A stretch of DNA of 64,000 bases from Dechloromonas sp. A34 (GCF_026261605.1 NZ_CP102486.1:2418001-2482000), one strand, 5' to 3'; positions 27,545-37,135 are shown, numbered from the stretch's first letter. A program made the numbers and translations. Notes: generated by a model from the letters alone, not told the origin.

Positions 27545-28401
27545 ACCATGCCGAACAAACCTTCGTCTTTTCGTGTGGCGGTGAAAGTATGGTCGGCGTT
27601 GTTGCACAGCCGCCAATGTCGGGCAAGGTGGGAATCCTGATTGTCGTCGGCGGACCGCAATACCGCGTCGGCAGCCATCGCCAGTTTCTCCACCTGAGCC
27701 GGGCACTTGCAGCGGCAGGATATCCTGCGATGCGCTTCGATTGCCGGGGTATGGGCGACAGCACGGGCGAGCCGCGCAACTTCGAATCGCTGACCGAGGA
27801 CATCGCTGCGGCGATTGCTGCCTTTACTCTTAACTGCCCACAGGTCGAGCGCGTGGTGCTGTGGGGGTTGTGTGATGCCGCCTCGGCCAGCCTCATGTAC
27901 TGGGATGAAACCCGTGATCCCCGCCTGAGTGGCCTCGTGCTGCTGAATCCCTGGGTGCGTTCTGAAGCTACCCTCGCACGGGCGCACATCAAGCATTATT
28001 ACGGGCAACGCCTCCTTCAGGTGGAGTTCTGGCGCAAGATGCTGACTGGAAATCTTGGGCTCGGGCGTGCTTTATCAGGTTTTCTCGGCAGCCTTAAAAA
28101 TGCGCGCCAGGAAAAAAGCCAAGGCACTCAAGACGAAGCGCTATCCTTCCAAGAGAGAATGGCACGCGGATTCGACTTGTTCCCTGGGCCGGTATTGCTG
28201 CTCCTGAGCGGAAACGACTACACCGCCAAGGAGTTTCTTGAAGCGGTTCTGGCCGATCCAAAATGGACTTCCGCTCTCCGGGAGCCTCGAATTACCCGAT
28301 CTGACATTGTGGGGGCCGACCATACGTTTTCGTCGCGCGCATGGCGGGAGCAGGTCGAAAATATCACCAAAGAGTGGCTGGATGCGAAGGTTGCTCGATG
28401 A
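27541..28401 (+). CDS. Hydrolase 1, exosortase A system-associated (alpha/beta hydrolase with Cys nucleophile)
   Basis: 286 residues, distantly similar to the preceding hydrolase. GGPQYRVGSHRQF follows the first strand, FDCRGMGDSTG is the next loop, and the nucleophile elbow reads GLCDAA with Cys111, as in dienelactone-hydrolase-like enzymes. An ADHTFSS motif near the C-terminus supplies the likely catalytic His. It is translationally coupled to genes on both sides (ATGA). The substrate is unknown; a thioester of the carrier protein is plausible from context. Confidence 0.92.
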   Translation: MNHAEQTFVFSCGGESMVGVVAQPPMSGKVGILIVVGGPQYRVGSHRQFLHLSRALAAAGYPAMRFDCRGMGDSTGEPRNFESLTEDIAAAIAAFTLNCPQVERVVLWGLCDAASASLMYWDETRDPRLSGLVLLNPWVRSEATLARAHIKHYYGQRLLQVEFWRKMLTGNLGLGRALSGFLGSLKNARQEKSQGTQDEALSFQERMARGFDLFPGPVLLLLSGNDYTAKEFLEAVLADPKWTSALREPRITRSDIVGADHTFSSRAWREQVENITKEWLDAKVAR

Positions 28402-29648
28402 AGCGCGTATTGATGGTAGCCTATCATTTTCCTCCGCTGGCGGGCAGTAGTGGCATTCAGCGCACCCTGCGCTTTGTCCAGCACCTGCCGAAATTCGACT
28501 GGGAACCCTTGGTATTGTCGGCTGATCCGCTCGCATATGAGCGGACGAGCAACGACTTGATGGCAGAAGTGCCGGAAAGCGTGATCGTCAAGCGGTCCTT
28601 AGCGCTCGATACCGCCCGGCATCTGTCCATTTTTGGTCGCTACGTTGCAGCAATGGCGCGGCCGGATCGCTGGGTCAGCTGGAAATTGGCTGCGGTTTTG
28701 GATGGTTTGCGAATGATCCGCAAATTGCGTCCATCCGTGATCTGGAGCACCTATCCGATCGCCACGGCCCATCTGATCGGCGCCGAGCTGCATCGCCGAA
28801 CAGGCCTGCCCTGGATTGCCGATTTCCGTGATCCGATGGCCCAGGAAGGTTACCCGGTGGATCCGGCGACCTGGAACGCCTACAAGAAAATTGAAGAAAC
28901 TGCAGCCAAACACGCGGCATTCTGCATTTTTACGACGCCCGGTGCTGCGGCACTGTACAAGGCCCGGTATCCAGATGCCGCCGAGCGTATCGTTGTTCTG
29001 GAAAATGGCTATGACGAAGAAACGTTCGCATCTCAGCAACAGGATCGCGGGCGTGCCGGGCCACTCAATCCGGACATTGTGACGTTGTTGCACAGCGGTA
29101 TCGTCTATCCCGACGAGCGGGATCCGACACAATTGTTCGTCGCACTCCGAAAATTGAAGGACGGGGGCGGGGCGGGCGGACTGCAATTCAGAATCCGCTT
29201 TCGCGCGGCAGTCCATGACGACTTGCTGAAAGCGTTGGGGGTTCAATACGATGTTTCCGAATATATCGAGCTTTGCCCACCGATTTCTTACCGCGATGCT
29301 CTTGCCGAAATGCTCAGGGCGGATGTGCTGCTGGTCATGCAGGCGGCAAATTGCAATGCCCAGATACCAGCCAAGATCTACGAGTACTTGAGGGCAGGGC
29401 GTCCCATTGCCGCACTGACGGATTCGTCGGGCGACACGGCCGGCCTCTTGCGCAATGCGGGGATCGACTGGATTTCCCCCCTGGATGACAGTGACGCCAT
29501 TGCCTCGCGCCTGCTCGAGATCGTCCATGCAGTGGCCAGCAACACTGCCCGTCTGCCGTTGCCTGAGGCTGTCGCAAGCGCTTCACGCCTCAGTCGTTCG
29601 GAGGTCCTGGTGCAGTTCCTGGAACGCTGCACCACCTCGCCAGGCTGA
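28398..29648 (+). CDS. Glycosyltransferase family 4-like protein
   Basis: 416 residues from ATG 28398, which overlaps the upstream stop. The N-terminus has the YHFPPLAGSSGIQR pattern of GT4-type enzymes with an N-terminal acceptor domain, IADFRDP follows in the middle, and the C-terminal donor domain includes IPAKIYEYLRAGRPI. It probably adds a sugar to the lipid-linked precursor at the cytoplasmic membrane. The acyl carrier protein, both hydrolases and this enzyme form one operon. Confidence 0.88.
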   Translation: MKRVLMVAYHFPPLAGSSGIQRTLRFVQHLPKFDWEPLVLSADPLAYERTSNDLMAEVPESVIVKRSLALDTARHLSIFGRYVAAMARPDRWVSWKLAAVLDGLRMIRKLRPSVIWSTYPIATAHLIGAELHRRTGLPWIADFRDPMAQEGYPVDPATWNAYKKIEETAAKHAAFCIFTTPGAAALYKARYPDAAERIVVLENGYDEETFASQQQDRGRAGPLNPDIVTLLHSGIVYPDERDPTQLFVALRKLKDGGGAGGLQFRIRFRAAVHDDLLKALGVQYDVSEYIELCPPISYRDALAEMLRADVLLVMQAANCNAQIPAKIYEYLRAGRPIAALTDSSGDTAGLLRNAGIDWISPLDDSDAIASRLLEIVHAVASNTARLPLPEAVASASRLSRSEVLVQFLERCTTSPG

Positions 29649-29685
29649 TCAGCTGCCTAAGGGAAAACTGCTTCACGCGCCAACC

Positions 29686-30405
29686 ATGCTCAAACCATTC
29701 AAGTCAGCCATCAGCAGCCTTGGGGTCGCGAATGGCATCCTTTATCTGTTCGGGCGTGCCATGCAGGCGCTAAGCAAGGGACGCTGCTACCTGATCCGCT
29801 ACTACCTGGTTGCCCAGCCCGTCCCGAATCCGTTTGTTCCGGTGTGTCGCCCCTCCGAGAGCGACAAGATTGTGGAAGCGAGTAGCCACGATTCACTTGT
29901 CGAACATTTTCCGAGACCCGATTTCGTCATTCGGGAACGCTTCGCGAAAGGTCATGTTTGTCTGGCCGCCACCCACAAAAACGTCTTCTCAGGATTTCTA
30001 TGGTTTGCCCGCGGAAGTTACGACGAGGACGAAGTTCATTGTCGGTTTCTCCTCGCCGAACCCGCTACCACCGCTTGGGACTTCGATGTGCACGTCGAAC
30101 CCCGTTTCCGCTTGGGCAGAACCTTCGCCAGGTTGTGGGATGGGGCAAACGAGCGTTACTCGGCAAGTGGAATCAAATGGAGCATCTCCCGGATATCCGC
30201 TTTCAATCAGCAGTCCCTCCAGTCACATGGACGTATGGGGATTCGACGTCTGCATACGCTGACATTTTTTTGTCTGGGCAAGTTACAGGTTGGGTTTATG
30301 TCATGCAATCCATACTTGAGTCTTGCCTGGCGCGAAAAAAATCGCCCGACGGTAACAATTTATCCGCCGGACAGTGGAAATTCAAAATTCAATTTGGTGC
30401 AATGA
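29686..30405 (+). CDS. Probable GNAT-type acyltransferase
   Basis: 239 residues from ATG 29686. The middle and C-terminal parts show a GNAT-like order: FSGFLWFARGSY strands, then DVHVEPRFRLGRTFARLWDGA resembling the acetyl-CoA pyrophosphate loop, then ISRISAFNQQSLQSHGRMG typical of the last helix. No close family is recognised. It follows the glycosyltransferase by 37 bases and overlaps the convergent asparagine synthase-like gene by 17 bases at the 3' end. It may acetylate an amino sugar. Confidence 0.65.
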   Translation: MLKPFKSAISSLGVANGILYLFGRAMQALSKGRCYLIRYYLVAQPVPNPFVPVCRPSESDKIVEASSHDSLVEHFPRPDFVIRERFAKGHVCLAATHKNVFSGFLWFARGSYDEDEVHCRFLLAEPATTAWDFDVHVEPRFRLGRTFARLWDGANERYSASGIKWSISRISAFNQQSLQSHGRMGIRRLHTLTFFCLGKLQVGFMSCNPYLSLAWREKNRPTVTIYPPDSGNSKFNLVQ

Positions 30406-32188
30406 AGTTGGATTCGTGTGCCGATAACCACTGTTCCAGCATCATCAATATCCAGACCATCTCACCGTAGTACCCGGGGTGTTCCGGCAAGTGCGTAGCA
30501 AATAGTTCGCGGACGAATTCGCCGCGCACCAACCCGCGATCGACCAGATTGTCCAGTGAACGGTTGGCAAGCTGGCGAAGGCCGGCGTGGCGAACAGTCC
30601 AGGGGCCAAAGGGCAGGCCGAAGCCGTGTTTCTTCTTGGAGATGATTTCGTCCGGCAGAAAGCCGCGCAGGCTTTCCTTGAAAAACCAGCGCAGCTTGAG
30701 GCGCTTGAGTTTCCACTCCGGTTCCAGGGCGAGAGAGAAATCTGTAAGCGCATCGTCGAGCAGGGGAAAGGCGACGCTGATGCCCGCCATGCGCGTTGCT
30801 CCGCGAACCTTGGGAAGGTCGCTGTCGGCTAGGGTGAACTTCCAGTCATAGGCCAACATACGGTTGATCAAAGTGTCCGCCTGGCAGTTGTTCCAGGTTT
30901 CTCGCCTTTGCTCAAGCGGTGCGCCACGGTCAACGCCGGCGAGAAAGTCTGCAGTAAGAATATTTTCCGGCCCCAGGCTGTCAATCAGATTGAAGGTCTC
31001 CATGCGGTCGGGCAAGGGAATACGGGAGTGGCGCATGTAGCCGCCAGCCTGACGTAGGCCAGGCACCTTACGTGGCCATGAAGTGTTAGCAAGGAGGGGT
31101 TCGAGCACGTTGTGTCGCAGTGCTTGCGGCACGTAGCGATAGGCATCGAACAGCCGCTGCATGGCATAGCGGGAATTGCCCCCAAACAGCTCATCGCCGC
31201 CATCCCCTGCCAAAAGACGTGTCATGCCGTCAGCCTTGGCCATGCGCGCGCAGAAATACGCAGGAACAGCCGATGAGTTGCCGAATGGCTGATCATGATA
31301 TTGGGCAACGGCTGGGATGCCGCTTACCAGGTCGTCGGGAGTTACATAGTACTCATGGTGACGGGTCCCGAAATGACGGGATGCGATGCGGGCATACTCC
31401 ATCTCATCGTAGCCCTCTGAGTCGAAACCGATGGAGTAGGTGTCGCATGAAGCCCCAGTTGCACGACAGAGCATTCCGGCAACCGTAGAACTATCCGTTC
31501 CCCCGGAGAGAAAGGCACCCACGGGCTCCTTTGATATGTCGCGCCGGACGGCATTTTCGACGAGCAGAAGGAATTCGGCTTGAGCCGCCTTGAATTCCAT
31601 GCGTTTGTTTTCGTTGAAGCTGGCTTGCCAGAAGGGGGCCTGCTTGAAGTTGCCACCTGCAATCGTGACTCGGTGAGCCGGGTTGAGACGTCGAACCTTA
31701 GTAAACACTGTTCGCGGTGCGGGAATCATGTGAAAGTGCAGGTAATGGTAGAGACTTTGCTGATCAACGCTGCAGTCGAGTGCCGGGACCTCATCGGCGC
31801 GCTCGGCAAAGGCGATCCGCGTACCTTCCTTGGCGTAACAGGCTGTCTGAATTGAGAAGCGATCCACCGCCAGGATCAACTCCCCTTGGCTTGGCGACAC
31901 CACGATTACGCTCCAGCCACCCGAAACCATTGCCATCCCCGAGTCGCCGTGCATGCCGATAAAGGAGAGCCAGCGGGCAGCATCATTCTCGCCGGGCACC
32001 ATTGCGGGAAATATCGGGCGTCCAGCGCTAACGCAAAGCTTGCCATCGCTGCTCGCAAAACTGGCTTCACGAGATTCGCTCCAGGACAACTCACCCCCAT
32101 TCCAATGGATTCGGCCTGGCTCGGTACGCAGGGTTTCTGTGGATGATTGCAGGGAGTGGTCGAGATATCCGGAAAAATGAGATTTCAT
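30389..32188 (-). CDS. Asparagine synthase-like protein lacking the N-terminal glutaminase cysteine
   Basis: About 599 residues from ATG 32188; a TTG at 32197 is possible. The C-terminal ATP-pyrophosphatase domain is well kept, with PP-loop SGGTDSS near 228-234 and LLAGDGGDELFGG. The N-terminal class II amidotransferase domain starts MKSHFSGY and has no Cys2, so glutamine hydrolysis is not expected and free ammonia or another amine may be used. Such proteins amidate carboxylates of sugars or peptides. It is the third Asn-synthase-like gene in the window and differs clearly from the other two. Confidence 0.88.
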   Translation of the reverse strand: MKSHFSGYLDHSLQSSTETLRTEPGRIHWNGGELSWSESREASFASSDGKLCVSAGRPIFPAMVPGENDAARWLSFIGMHGDSGMAMVSGGWSVIVVSPSQGELILAVDRFSIQTACYAKEGTRIAFAERADEVPALDCSVDQQSLYHYLHFHMIPAPRTVFTKVRRLNPAHRVTIAGGNFKQAPFWQASFNENKRMEFKAAQAEFLLLVENAVRRDISKEPVGAFLSGGTDSSTVAGMLCRATGASCDTYSIGFDSEGYDEMEYARIASRHFGTRHHEYYVTPDDLVSGIPAVAQYHDQPFGNSSAVPAYFCARMAKADGMTRLLAGDGGDELFGGNSRYAMQRLFDAYRYVPQALRHNVLEPLLANTSWPRKVPGLRQAGGYMRHSRIPLPDRMETFNLIDSLGPENILTADFLAGVDRGAPLEQRRETWNNCQADTLINRMLAYDWKFTLADSDLPKVRGATRMAGISVAFPLLDDALTDFSLALEPEWKLKRLKLRWFFKESLRGFLPDEIISKKKHGFGLPFGPWTVRHAGLRQLANRSLDNLVDRGLVRGEFVRELFATHLPEHPGYYGEMVWILMMLEQWLSAHESNFIAPN

Positions 32189-32197
32189 TGATTTCAA

Positions 32198-32589
32198 GGA
32201 AGGGAGTTGTTGTCGAATAACGAGAGAGCGGAGTTGGGAAAGGACGACGCTATGTTCCCAAATTGAGATGTCTGAGTCTCAAGGAAAAATTCTACAATTT
32301 CCTTTGTCTAGTGAAGCAGCGATGCACCCGCATTGCGAATATGTCACGCGAGTCGAGTCGCCGACATCGTTCAGGCATATCCGGATTGTATACTGACCAT
32401 GTAAGCTTACTCATCGACTTGAGCAGAAAGGTCATATGATTCATCTCTTGAACACTCTCGAAAGAGTTTTCGAGAGGTAAGCGATATCGTGGGTCATGGA
32501 TATTTTGCAAATAGTTTATTTGCGACTTAGGGCTTCTGCGTTGTTTTCGCAAGATTAAATCGGGTTGTTTAGTAGTACTGGAGCGTAAG
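32198..32589. other. Intergenic region without a supportable gene
   Basis: About 390 bases between divergent genes. The only frame of length (32292-32552, minus) has no ribosome site and no recognisable fold. An inverted repeat lies at 32455-32476. A GGAG at 32580-32583 serves the TPR gene. Composition is AT-rich. Confidence 0.55.
32455..32476. repeat. Perfect inverted repeat, 9-base arms, 4-base loop
   Basis: Arms CTCTCGAAA and TTTCGAGAG around GAGT. No T-run follows on either strand, so it is more likely a regulator site or an RNA hairpin in the leader of a flanking gene than a terminator. Confidence 0.55.
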
Positions 32590-33311
32590 ATGCTTGCAAG
32601 AAGATTGTTGCTTCTCGGATTTTACTTTTTTCTATTTGCTGCTTTGCCAGCATCGGCGGATGTTTTGCGGGGGAAGCTCAGTGCGGTGCACTGACCACTG
32701 TTGCCTCGGGGGTCGATTGGGGACCGCTTGATTACCGTAGTGCCCCTGATTCCAATAAGAGAAGAGTTGAAAACTTTCACTTTCCTGCAAAGGTTGAGCA
32801 ACTTAAGGAAGGGGTCAGCAGTGCCTATATTGGTGCAGACCTTGACTTTGTGCTTCGGTATTTCCCAAATCATGTTAGAGCATTGATAGCGATGACAAAT
32901 CTCGCGAAACGGGACAAAACAGACCAGCCTCGCGGTTCGCGCCATAAGCTTGACTGTTGGTATGACCGTGCAGTGCGCATGGCACCAACGGATATGCAGG
33001 TTAAGGTACTGTATGGCTACTGGCTCGCAAAAAAAGGAGAGCGCACCTTGGCGCTGGAGCAACTGGATCAGGTAACTGAAGAGCATCAGGAGTCTGTCAA
33101 CATGACCTATAACTTGGGCCTCGGTTACTTTGAGGTTGGTGCATTTGACAAGGCACTGACTGCAGCGCACCGGGCTTATGGAAGAGGGTTTCCCTTGCCA
33201 GGTTTGCGTAATCGCCTGGAGCGTGCCGGCAAATGGCGAGAACCCACAGCGGAAATTGTCAAAACGGATGATGTGACAGAGCCCGTTGAGGATAATTCAG
33301 AAGACAAGTGA
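32590..33311 (+). pseudogene. Secreted TPR-repeat protein with a one-base frameshift
   Basis: ATG 32590 with GGAG upstream begins a clear signal peptide (LLLLGFYFFLFAALPASA). The frame stops after ~35 codons at TGA 32692. Adding one G to the five-base run 32669-32673 joins it to the downstream frame, giving a 240-residue protein with DYRSAPDS, then FPNHVRALIAM and TPR-like repeats (NLGLGYFEVGAFDKAL, then RGFPLPGLRNRL). Without the fix the C-terminal part has no start of its own with a ribosome site. This small TPR family is common beside exopolysaccharide clusters; its role is unknown. Confidence 0.8.
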
Positions 33312-33328
33312 TGGTCTGCAGATTGTTG

Positions 33329-35533
33329 TCAGCGCAGATAGATTGAATGGAGCCACCAGGCAAGCGTTGCCCAAGCAAGAAGAACCGCGAGATTTGCCCG
33401 GCGTGGCCAGCGTCTTCGGGTTGATAACAAGGCAATCGCCGTTTCAGTGATGACCCAAAGAATGGGAATGGTTATATATAAGCGTTGCCGGAATTTGCCC
33501 AAGTCTCGCCAGTGAGGGTAGCGATCAATTGCATCGTTCATGGCGGTGCGGAGTGTTTGTCCTTCTCTGGTAACGGATGGCGGTTCCATCAAGACAATAC
33601 TTTGCTGCTGGCCCGGAGACGTAGTGGTCAACGCTTTGCCTCGCCGTACCACTGTCACGGAATTGTCTGGCTCATTGATGAGAACGGTCCAGTTTTCACT
33701 GTCGCTATCAGGCGAGATGGCCAGGCTTTCAAATTCCTCCGATTTGGAAACTGAGATAAGTGTTGCTGTTATTCCTTGTGGGGCAACTTGTTCCACCCGT
33801 AGCGTCGAAGCAGGGCTCGGTTTGCGTCCGACAACTACCCAGCCTGCAAATGGAGAACGATTGCCGCGGAAGAGCTGGGTATTGGCAGGCTGGTTGTTTG
33901 GCTTGGCCACGGTGAGATGCAGTACGTCGCCAGCATCGGTCCGGGTACTCATGAAATGCTGTTGATCCGCAGACCTTAGTGTCAGACGACGATCGATCGT
34001 CCAGAATGTTTCTACCGAGTCCTTCGCGCCATCAACAATGTCCAATACCAAGAGTCGTTCAGGAGAAAGTTGAACAATTTGTCGGCGAATACGCAAGCCA
34101 TTATCACGCTGGTTTTCGATGTCGATGGCTTGAATCTCGTTGTTTTCACTAGAGCCAACAAGACGCACACTACGTGGTGATTTTGTCGTTTCGCCAACCA
34201 CATGCGGTGCGTTGGATCCTGGCCAGCCGTTAGCTTCGGCATATCCAGCTTGATCGTATGGCCAGTATCCTGAGGCAGTAATCCAGTCATATCCTCGTGA
34301 CCAAAAATGGAGGCTGGGCTCATCGGCATGCTTGTGCCCGTGGTGCTTATGATTGGCCCAGGCAACGAGGGTTTGTGATGGGGAGCCTTCGCCGTTCCAC
34401 CACAAGGCATAGCCGGAGAGGGGTAACAGCTGAGCGCCTGGGGCCTGTGCAGGAAAAGGGGGGGGGGTGCGAGTGACAGGGAGTTTCCCATCCTTTGCCG
34501 CTACAACAAGCGCATTGGTATTGCCTGACACTGTGTTGCCAAATAGGGGAAGGCTACCATCAGGCCGCAGGAGTTTTCGCGCGAAGGCAGATGTTCCCTG
34601 TGCTGCAGAAAGCAAGCGTTTGGATGATTCCAGGCCATTCAGGTGTATTAGTCGTAGCGCGTAAGCAAGCAGTTCGGTCCCTAGAATGTGATATTCGGCT
34701 GAGTGCTCCAGAACCACACCTTCTTTTGATACGTAAAACCCCAATTGCAACTCGAGCCGATTTATGGCGAGTGAGCGCCACAGCGGAACTTGTGGAAGTG
34801 ACGGAAAGGCAGCGCTAATTTGCAGAAGAGCAAGATTCTGCATGACTCCGTGGTTGGTCCTGACGGTGAAGTGGCTATCCTTCGCCAGCAACCCTCCGCT
34901 ACGAGTGACTAGGGCAATCAGGTTGATGCGTTGCTCGTCGGTAGCGGTTTCATCGGCCCTGAGGTGATTCCACAGACGGATCAGAACTGGAGTTCTAGCG
35001 GCAATAGCATGGTCATTCCAAAGAAAGGCGGTTGGCTTCCTTTGCTGTTCTTCCCAAGCAGAAAAGCTAAGGATTCGCTCTCTAGCCGCAATGTAATACT
35101 CGCGTTTGTTGGTTCTCTCATATTCCTCAAGCAGCAAGTCTTCCAGAGCCAAGCTGGCCATCACCAGTTGGAACGTCAAACCATCCTGTTGCAGATCTTG
35201 AGGCCAGCCCAATAGTTTTACTGGAATTGCCGAGAATACCGGTACATCAAATTGCCCGCCCAAAATTTTCCTCGCTGTCTCTGGGCGTTCCGATCGATCA
35301 ATCTCTAGAGGAACCGCAAGGCTCATGCTTGCGATCTCCGCGAGGGTTTCATTTTTTGGGGTGTGCGATAGCGAGGTGGCTAGCGCCTGATCTGGTTGAC
35401 TCGGGCTAACTCGAAAATGCGTCAAGTCGGGCCATGCTATCGAAAATATGATGGTTAATGGGACTAACGCTCGAACAGCAGCCAGTGTCCATCGCCATTC
35501 TTTCGGTTTGTGAACAAGCATGCTCGCTGTCAT
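33329..35533 (-). CDS. Heparinase II/III-like polysaccharide lyase, membrane-anchored
   Basis: 734 residues with an N-terminal membrane segment (~17-35), an alpha-barrel region containing the FTVRTNHGVMQNLALL motif (catalytic His/Asn area of alginate/heparin lyases), a central HKHHGHKHADEPSLHFW motif typical of heparinase II/III C-terminal domains, and a C-terminal membrane helix before RRRWPRR. It probably cleaves uronic-acid-containing polymer in the periplasm, for trimming or for removal of stalled chains. Its start overlaps the flippase stop by four bases. Confidence 0.85.
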   Translation of the reverse strand: MTASMLVHKPKEWRWTLAAVRALVPLTIIFSIAWPDLTHFRVSPSQPDQALATSLSHTPKNETLAEIASMSLAVPLEIDRSERPETARKILGGQFDVPVFSAIPVKLLGWPQDLQQDGLTFQLVMASLALEDLLLEEYERTNKREYYIAARERILSFSAWEEQQRKPTAFLWNDHAIAARTPVLIRLWNHLRADETATDEQRINLIALVTRSGGLLAKDSHFTVRTNHGVMQNLALLQISAAFPSLPQVPLWRSLAINRLELQLGFYVSKEGVVLEHSAEYHILGTELLAYALRLIHLNGLESSKRLLSAAQGTSAFARKLLRPDGSLPLFGNTVSGNTNALVVAAKDGKLPVTRTPPPFPAQAPGAQLLPLSGYALWWNGEGSPSQTLVAWANHKHHGHKHADEPSLHFWSRGYDWITASGYWPYDQAGYAEANGWPGSNAPHVVGETTKSPRSVRLVGSSENNEIQAIDIENQRDNGLRIRRQIVQLSPERLLVLDIVDGAKDSVETFWTIDRRLTLRSADQQHFMSTRTDAGDVLHLTVAKPNNQPANTQLFRGNRSPFAGWVVVGRKPSPASTLRVEQVAPQGITATLISVSKSEEFESLAISPDSDSENWTVLINEPDNSVTVVRRGKALTTTSPGQQQSIVLMEPPSVTREGQTLRTAMNDAIDRYPHWRDLGKFRQRLYITIPILWVITETAIALLSTRRRWPRRANLAVLLAWATLAWWLHSIYLR

Positions 35534-36984
35534 GACTGGCGTCGTATGAATGGCATTAACTTGCCGAGGATATAAGATTCACCACCTGTTGGGCGCCCAG
35601 AGATAAGCCATAAACCGATCAAAAATACAGTATATGAGGCACCTCCCAAGCAGCAGCGCAATAGCAAGGAAGCAAGAGGAGTTAGGTCATCGAAAGGTAA
35701 TGCGTAAAGCACTAACGCCATCATGACTGTGGCTATCGATGGCCGCCACACCGCAGCGAGAATATGCTGTGCTTTTAACGTTTCGACACTTATTACGACC
35801 ATGGCAACAAAGCCCATAACGCTACAAGCGGTTACGACCAGTCTCCACTGAGCGATTGCCAACGGCGTCGAATGGAGAAAGAAAGTAAGTGCTCCAAGCG
35901 CGAACAGGCCAACTTGTATCCAGATAAAAATGGCCATGCTTCGAATTTTTCCGAGGGTAAGCAGTAGGTATCCCGCTGCATGAGAAATGGCGGTAACGCC
36001 ATATATCATGGCCAGTGTTTCTACAAACGGTATGGCGCTGATCCATCGTTCGCCGAGAAGCACCACGACTGCGTCATCTGCCACCAGTGCCAGCCCAGTC
36101 GCGGCAGGTAATGCGATCATGGCCTGAACGGAGAGAGCTAGTAGAAAGGAGCGCTGGAGTTCTTGCGGTTTATCCCGTGCTTCTACAAAGGCCGGAAACA
36201 ATACTCGCCCTAGCGGTGCCAGAAGTTCGCTGGAGGGCATGGCTGCTATTTCGTCTGCAAGGCTGTAAGCGCCGATAGTGGCAGCGTCAGAGCGGCCACC
36301 GATGATTAGCTTATCCAGGCGACTGTCGAAATATGCACCAATGCTGCGGATGAGCATCCATTTTGAAAGTGACCAGATACTATGGAATCTCTTCAGCGTC
36401 AGTCGTGGGCGCAACGGGTGCATTGAATAGCTGAGTGCTACCCCGGTCAGGCGTCCAATCAGTGCCCCAATGGGAAGTGCCCAATACGATTCAAAATACC
36501 AGGCAAAAGCAAGGGTAGATACAAAACCGGCGATACGACGCAAGAAGAAGAACTGGAAATCCAGGCCGAATTTCATATCTTTCTGGAAGGCCACAATCCC
36601 AATATTTTCAAAGCCACCGACAACCGTTGTCGCGGCCATTAAGAAAAGAACTAACGTGACACGCTGATCGTTGTAGTAGTTGGCAACAAATTGGGCTGTG
36701 GCGCAAATAATAAGAGCCGCCAGTGCAGTCTGGAGTAGTCGCACAGTCCACGCGGTACTATAGTCGTCGGAATCGCATTTGCCCTTGTGAATCAGTGCGG
36801 CCACAACACCGAGATCGAGAAGAACATCGATTAAGCCAGTGTAAATTGATGCCATGGCGACTACGCCAAAGTCATCCGGAACCAGCAAACGAGCAAGGAC
36901 AAGGGTGCTCACCAAACCAACCAAGCGATCAGTCCAGCGCATAGCGACAACAATTATCGCTCCGGTGAATATTTTTCCGGACAT
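35530..36984 (-). CDS. Polysaccharide flippase (Wzx-like, MOP/PST family)
   Basis: 484 residues from ATG 36984; the frame extends to a TTG at 37029 but family members start near MSGKI. About 12-14 hydrophobic helices, with the family pattern LVGLVSTLVLARLLVPDDFGVVA at the N-terminal end and repeated charged loops. It should flip the undecaprenyl-linked repeat unit to the periplasm. It is the only flippase in the window. Confidence 0.9.
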   Translation of the reverse strand: MSGKIFTGAIIVVAMRWTDRLVGLVSTLVLARLLVPDDFGVVAMASIYTGLIDVLLDLGVVAALIHKGKCDSDDYSTAWTVRLLQTALAALIICATAQFVANYYNDQRVTLVLFLMAATTVVGGFENIGIVAFQKDMKFGLDFQFFFLRRIAGFVSTLAFAWYFESYWALPIGALIGRLTGVALSYSMHPLRPRLTLKRFHSIWSLSKWMLIRSIGAYFDSRLDKLIIGGRSDAATIGAYSLADEIAAMPSSELLAPLGRVLFPAFVEARDKPQELQRSFLLALSVQAMIALPAATGLALVADDAVVVLLGERWISAIPFVETLAMIYGVTAISHAAGYLLLTLGKIRSMAIFIWIQVGLFALGALTFFLHSTPLAIAQWRLVVTACSVMGFVAMVVISVETLKAQHILAAVWRPSIATVMMALVLYALPFDDLTPLASLLLRCCLGGASYTVFLIGLWLISGRPTGGESYILGKLMPFIRRQS

Positions 36985-37135
36985 GAGAGTCTCGTTTGGC
37001 TCAGTTGAATAATGAGCAGTTAATGACAAACCGTTTTATGGGCAGGTTTTTGAATGCAACGGCAACCGCCATGTTCAATGCCCGGGCGGGGGGTGTCACT
37101 ATAGTCACAAGGACTGCATATAGCAGAATGGTTCT

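Noticed and set aside
32292..32552. 86-codon minus-strand frame in the intergenic region
   Set aside because: No ribosome site, unusual composition, and it spans the hairpin at 32455-32476; no family resemblance.
32622..33170. 182-codon minus-strand frame opposite the TPR gene
   Set aside because: The plus-strand TPR protein with its signal peptide is clearly the coding strand once one base is added; this is its antisense shadow.
34451..34467. Long G run in the heparinase-like gene as another frameshift
   Set aside because: The 734-codon frame passes through it unbroken and family features are present on both sides.
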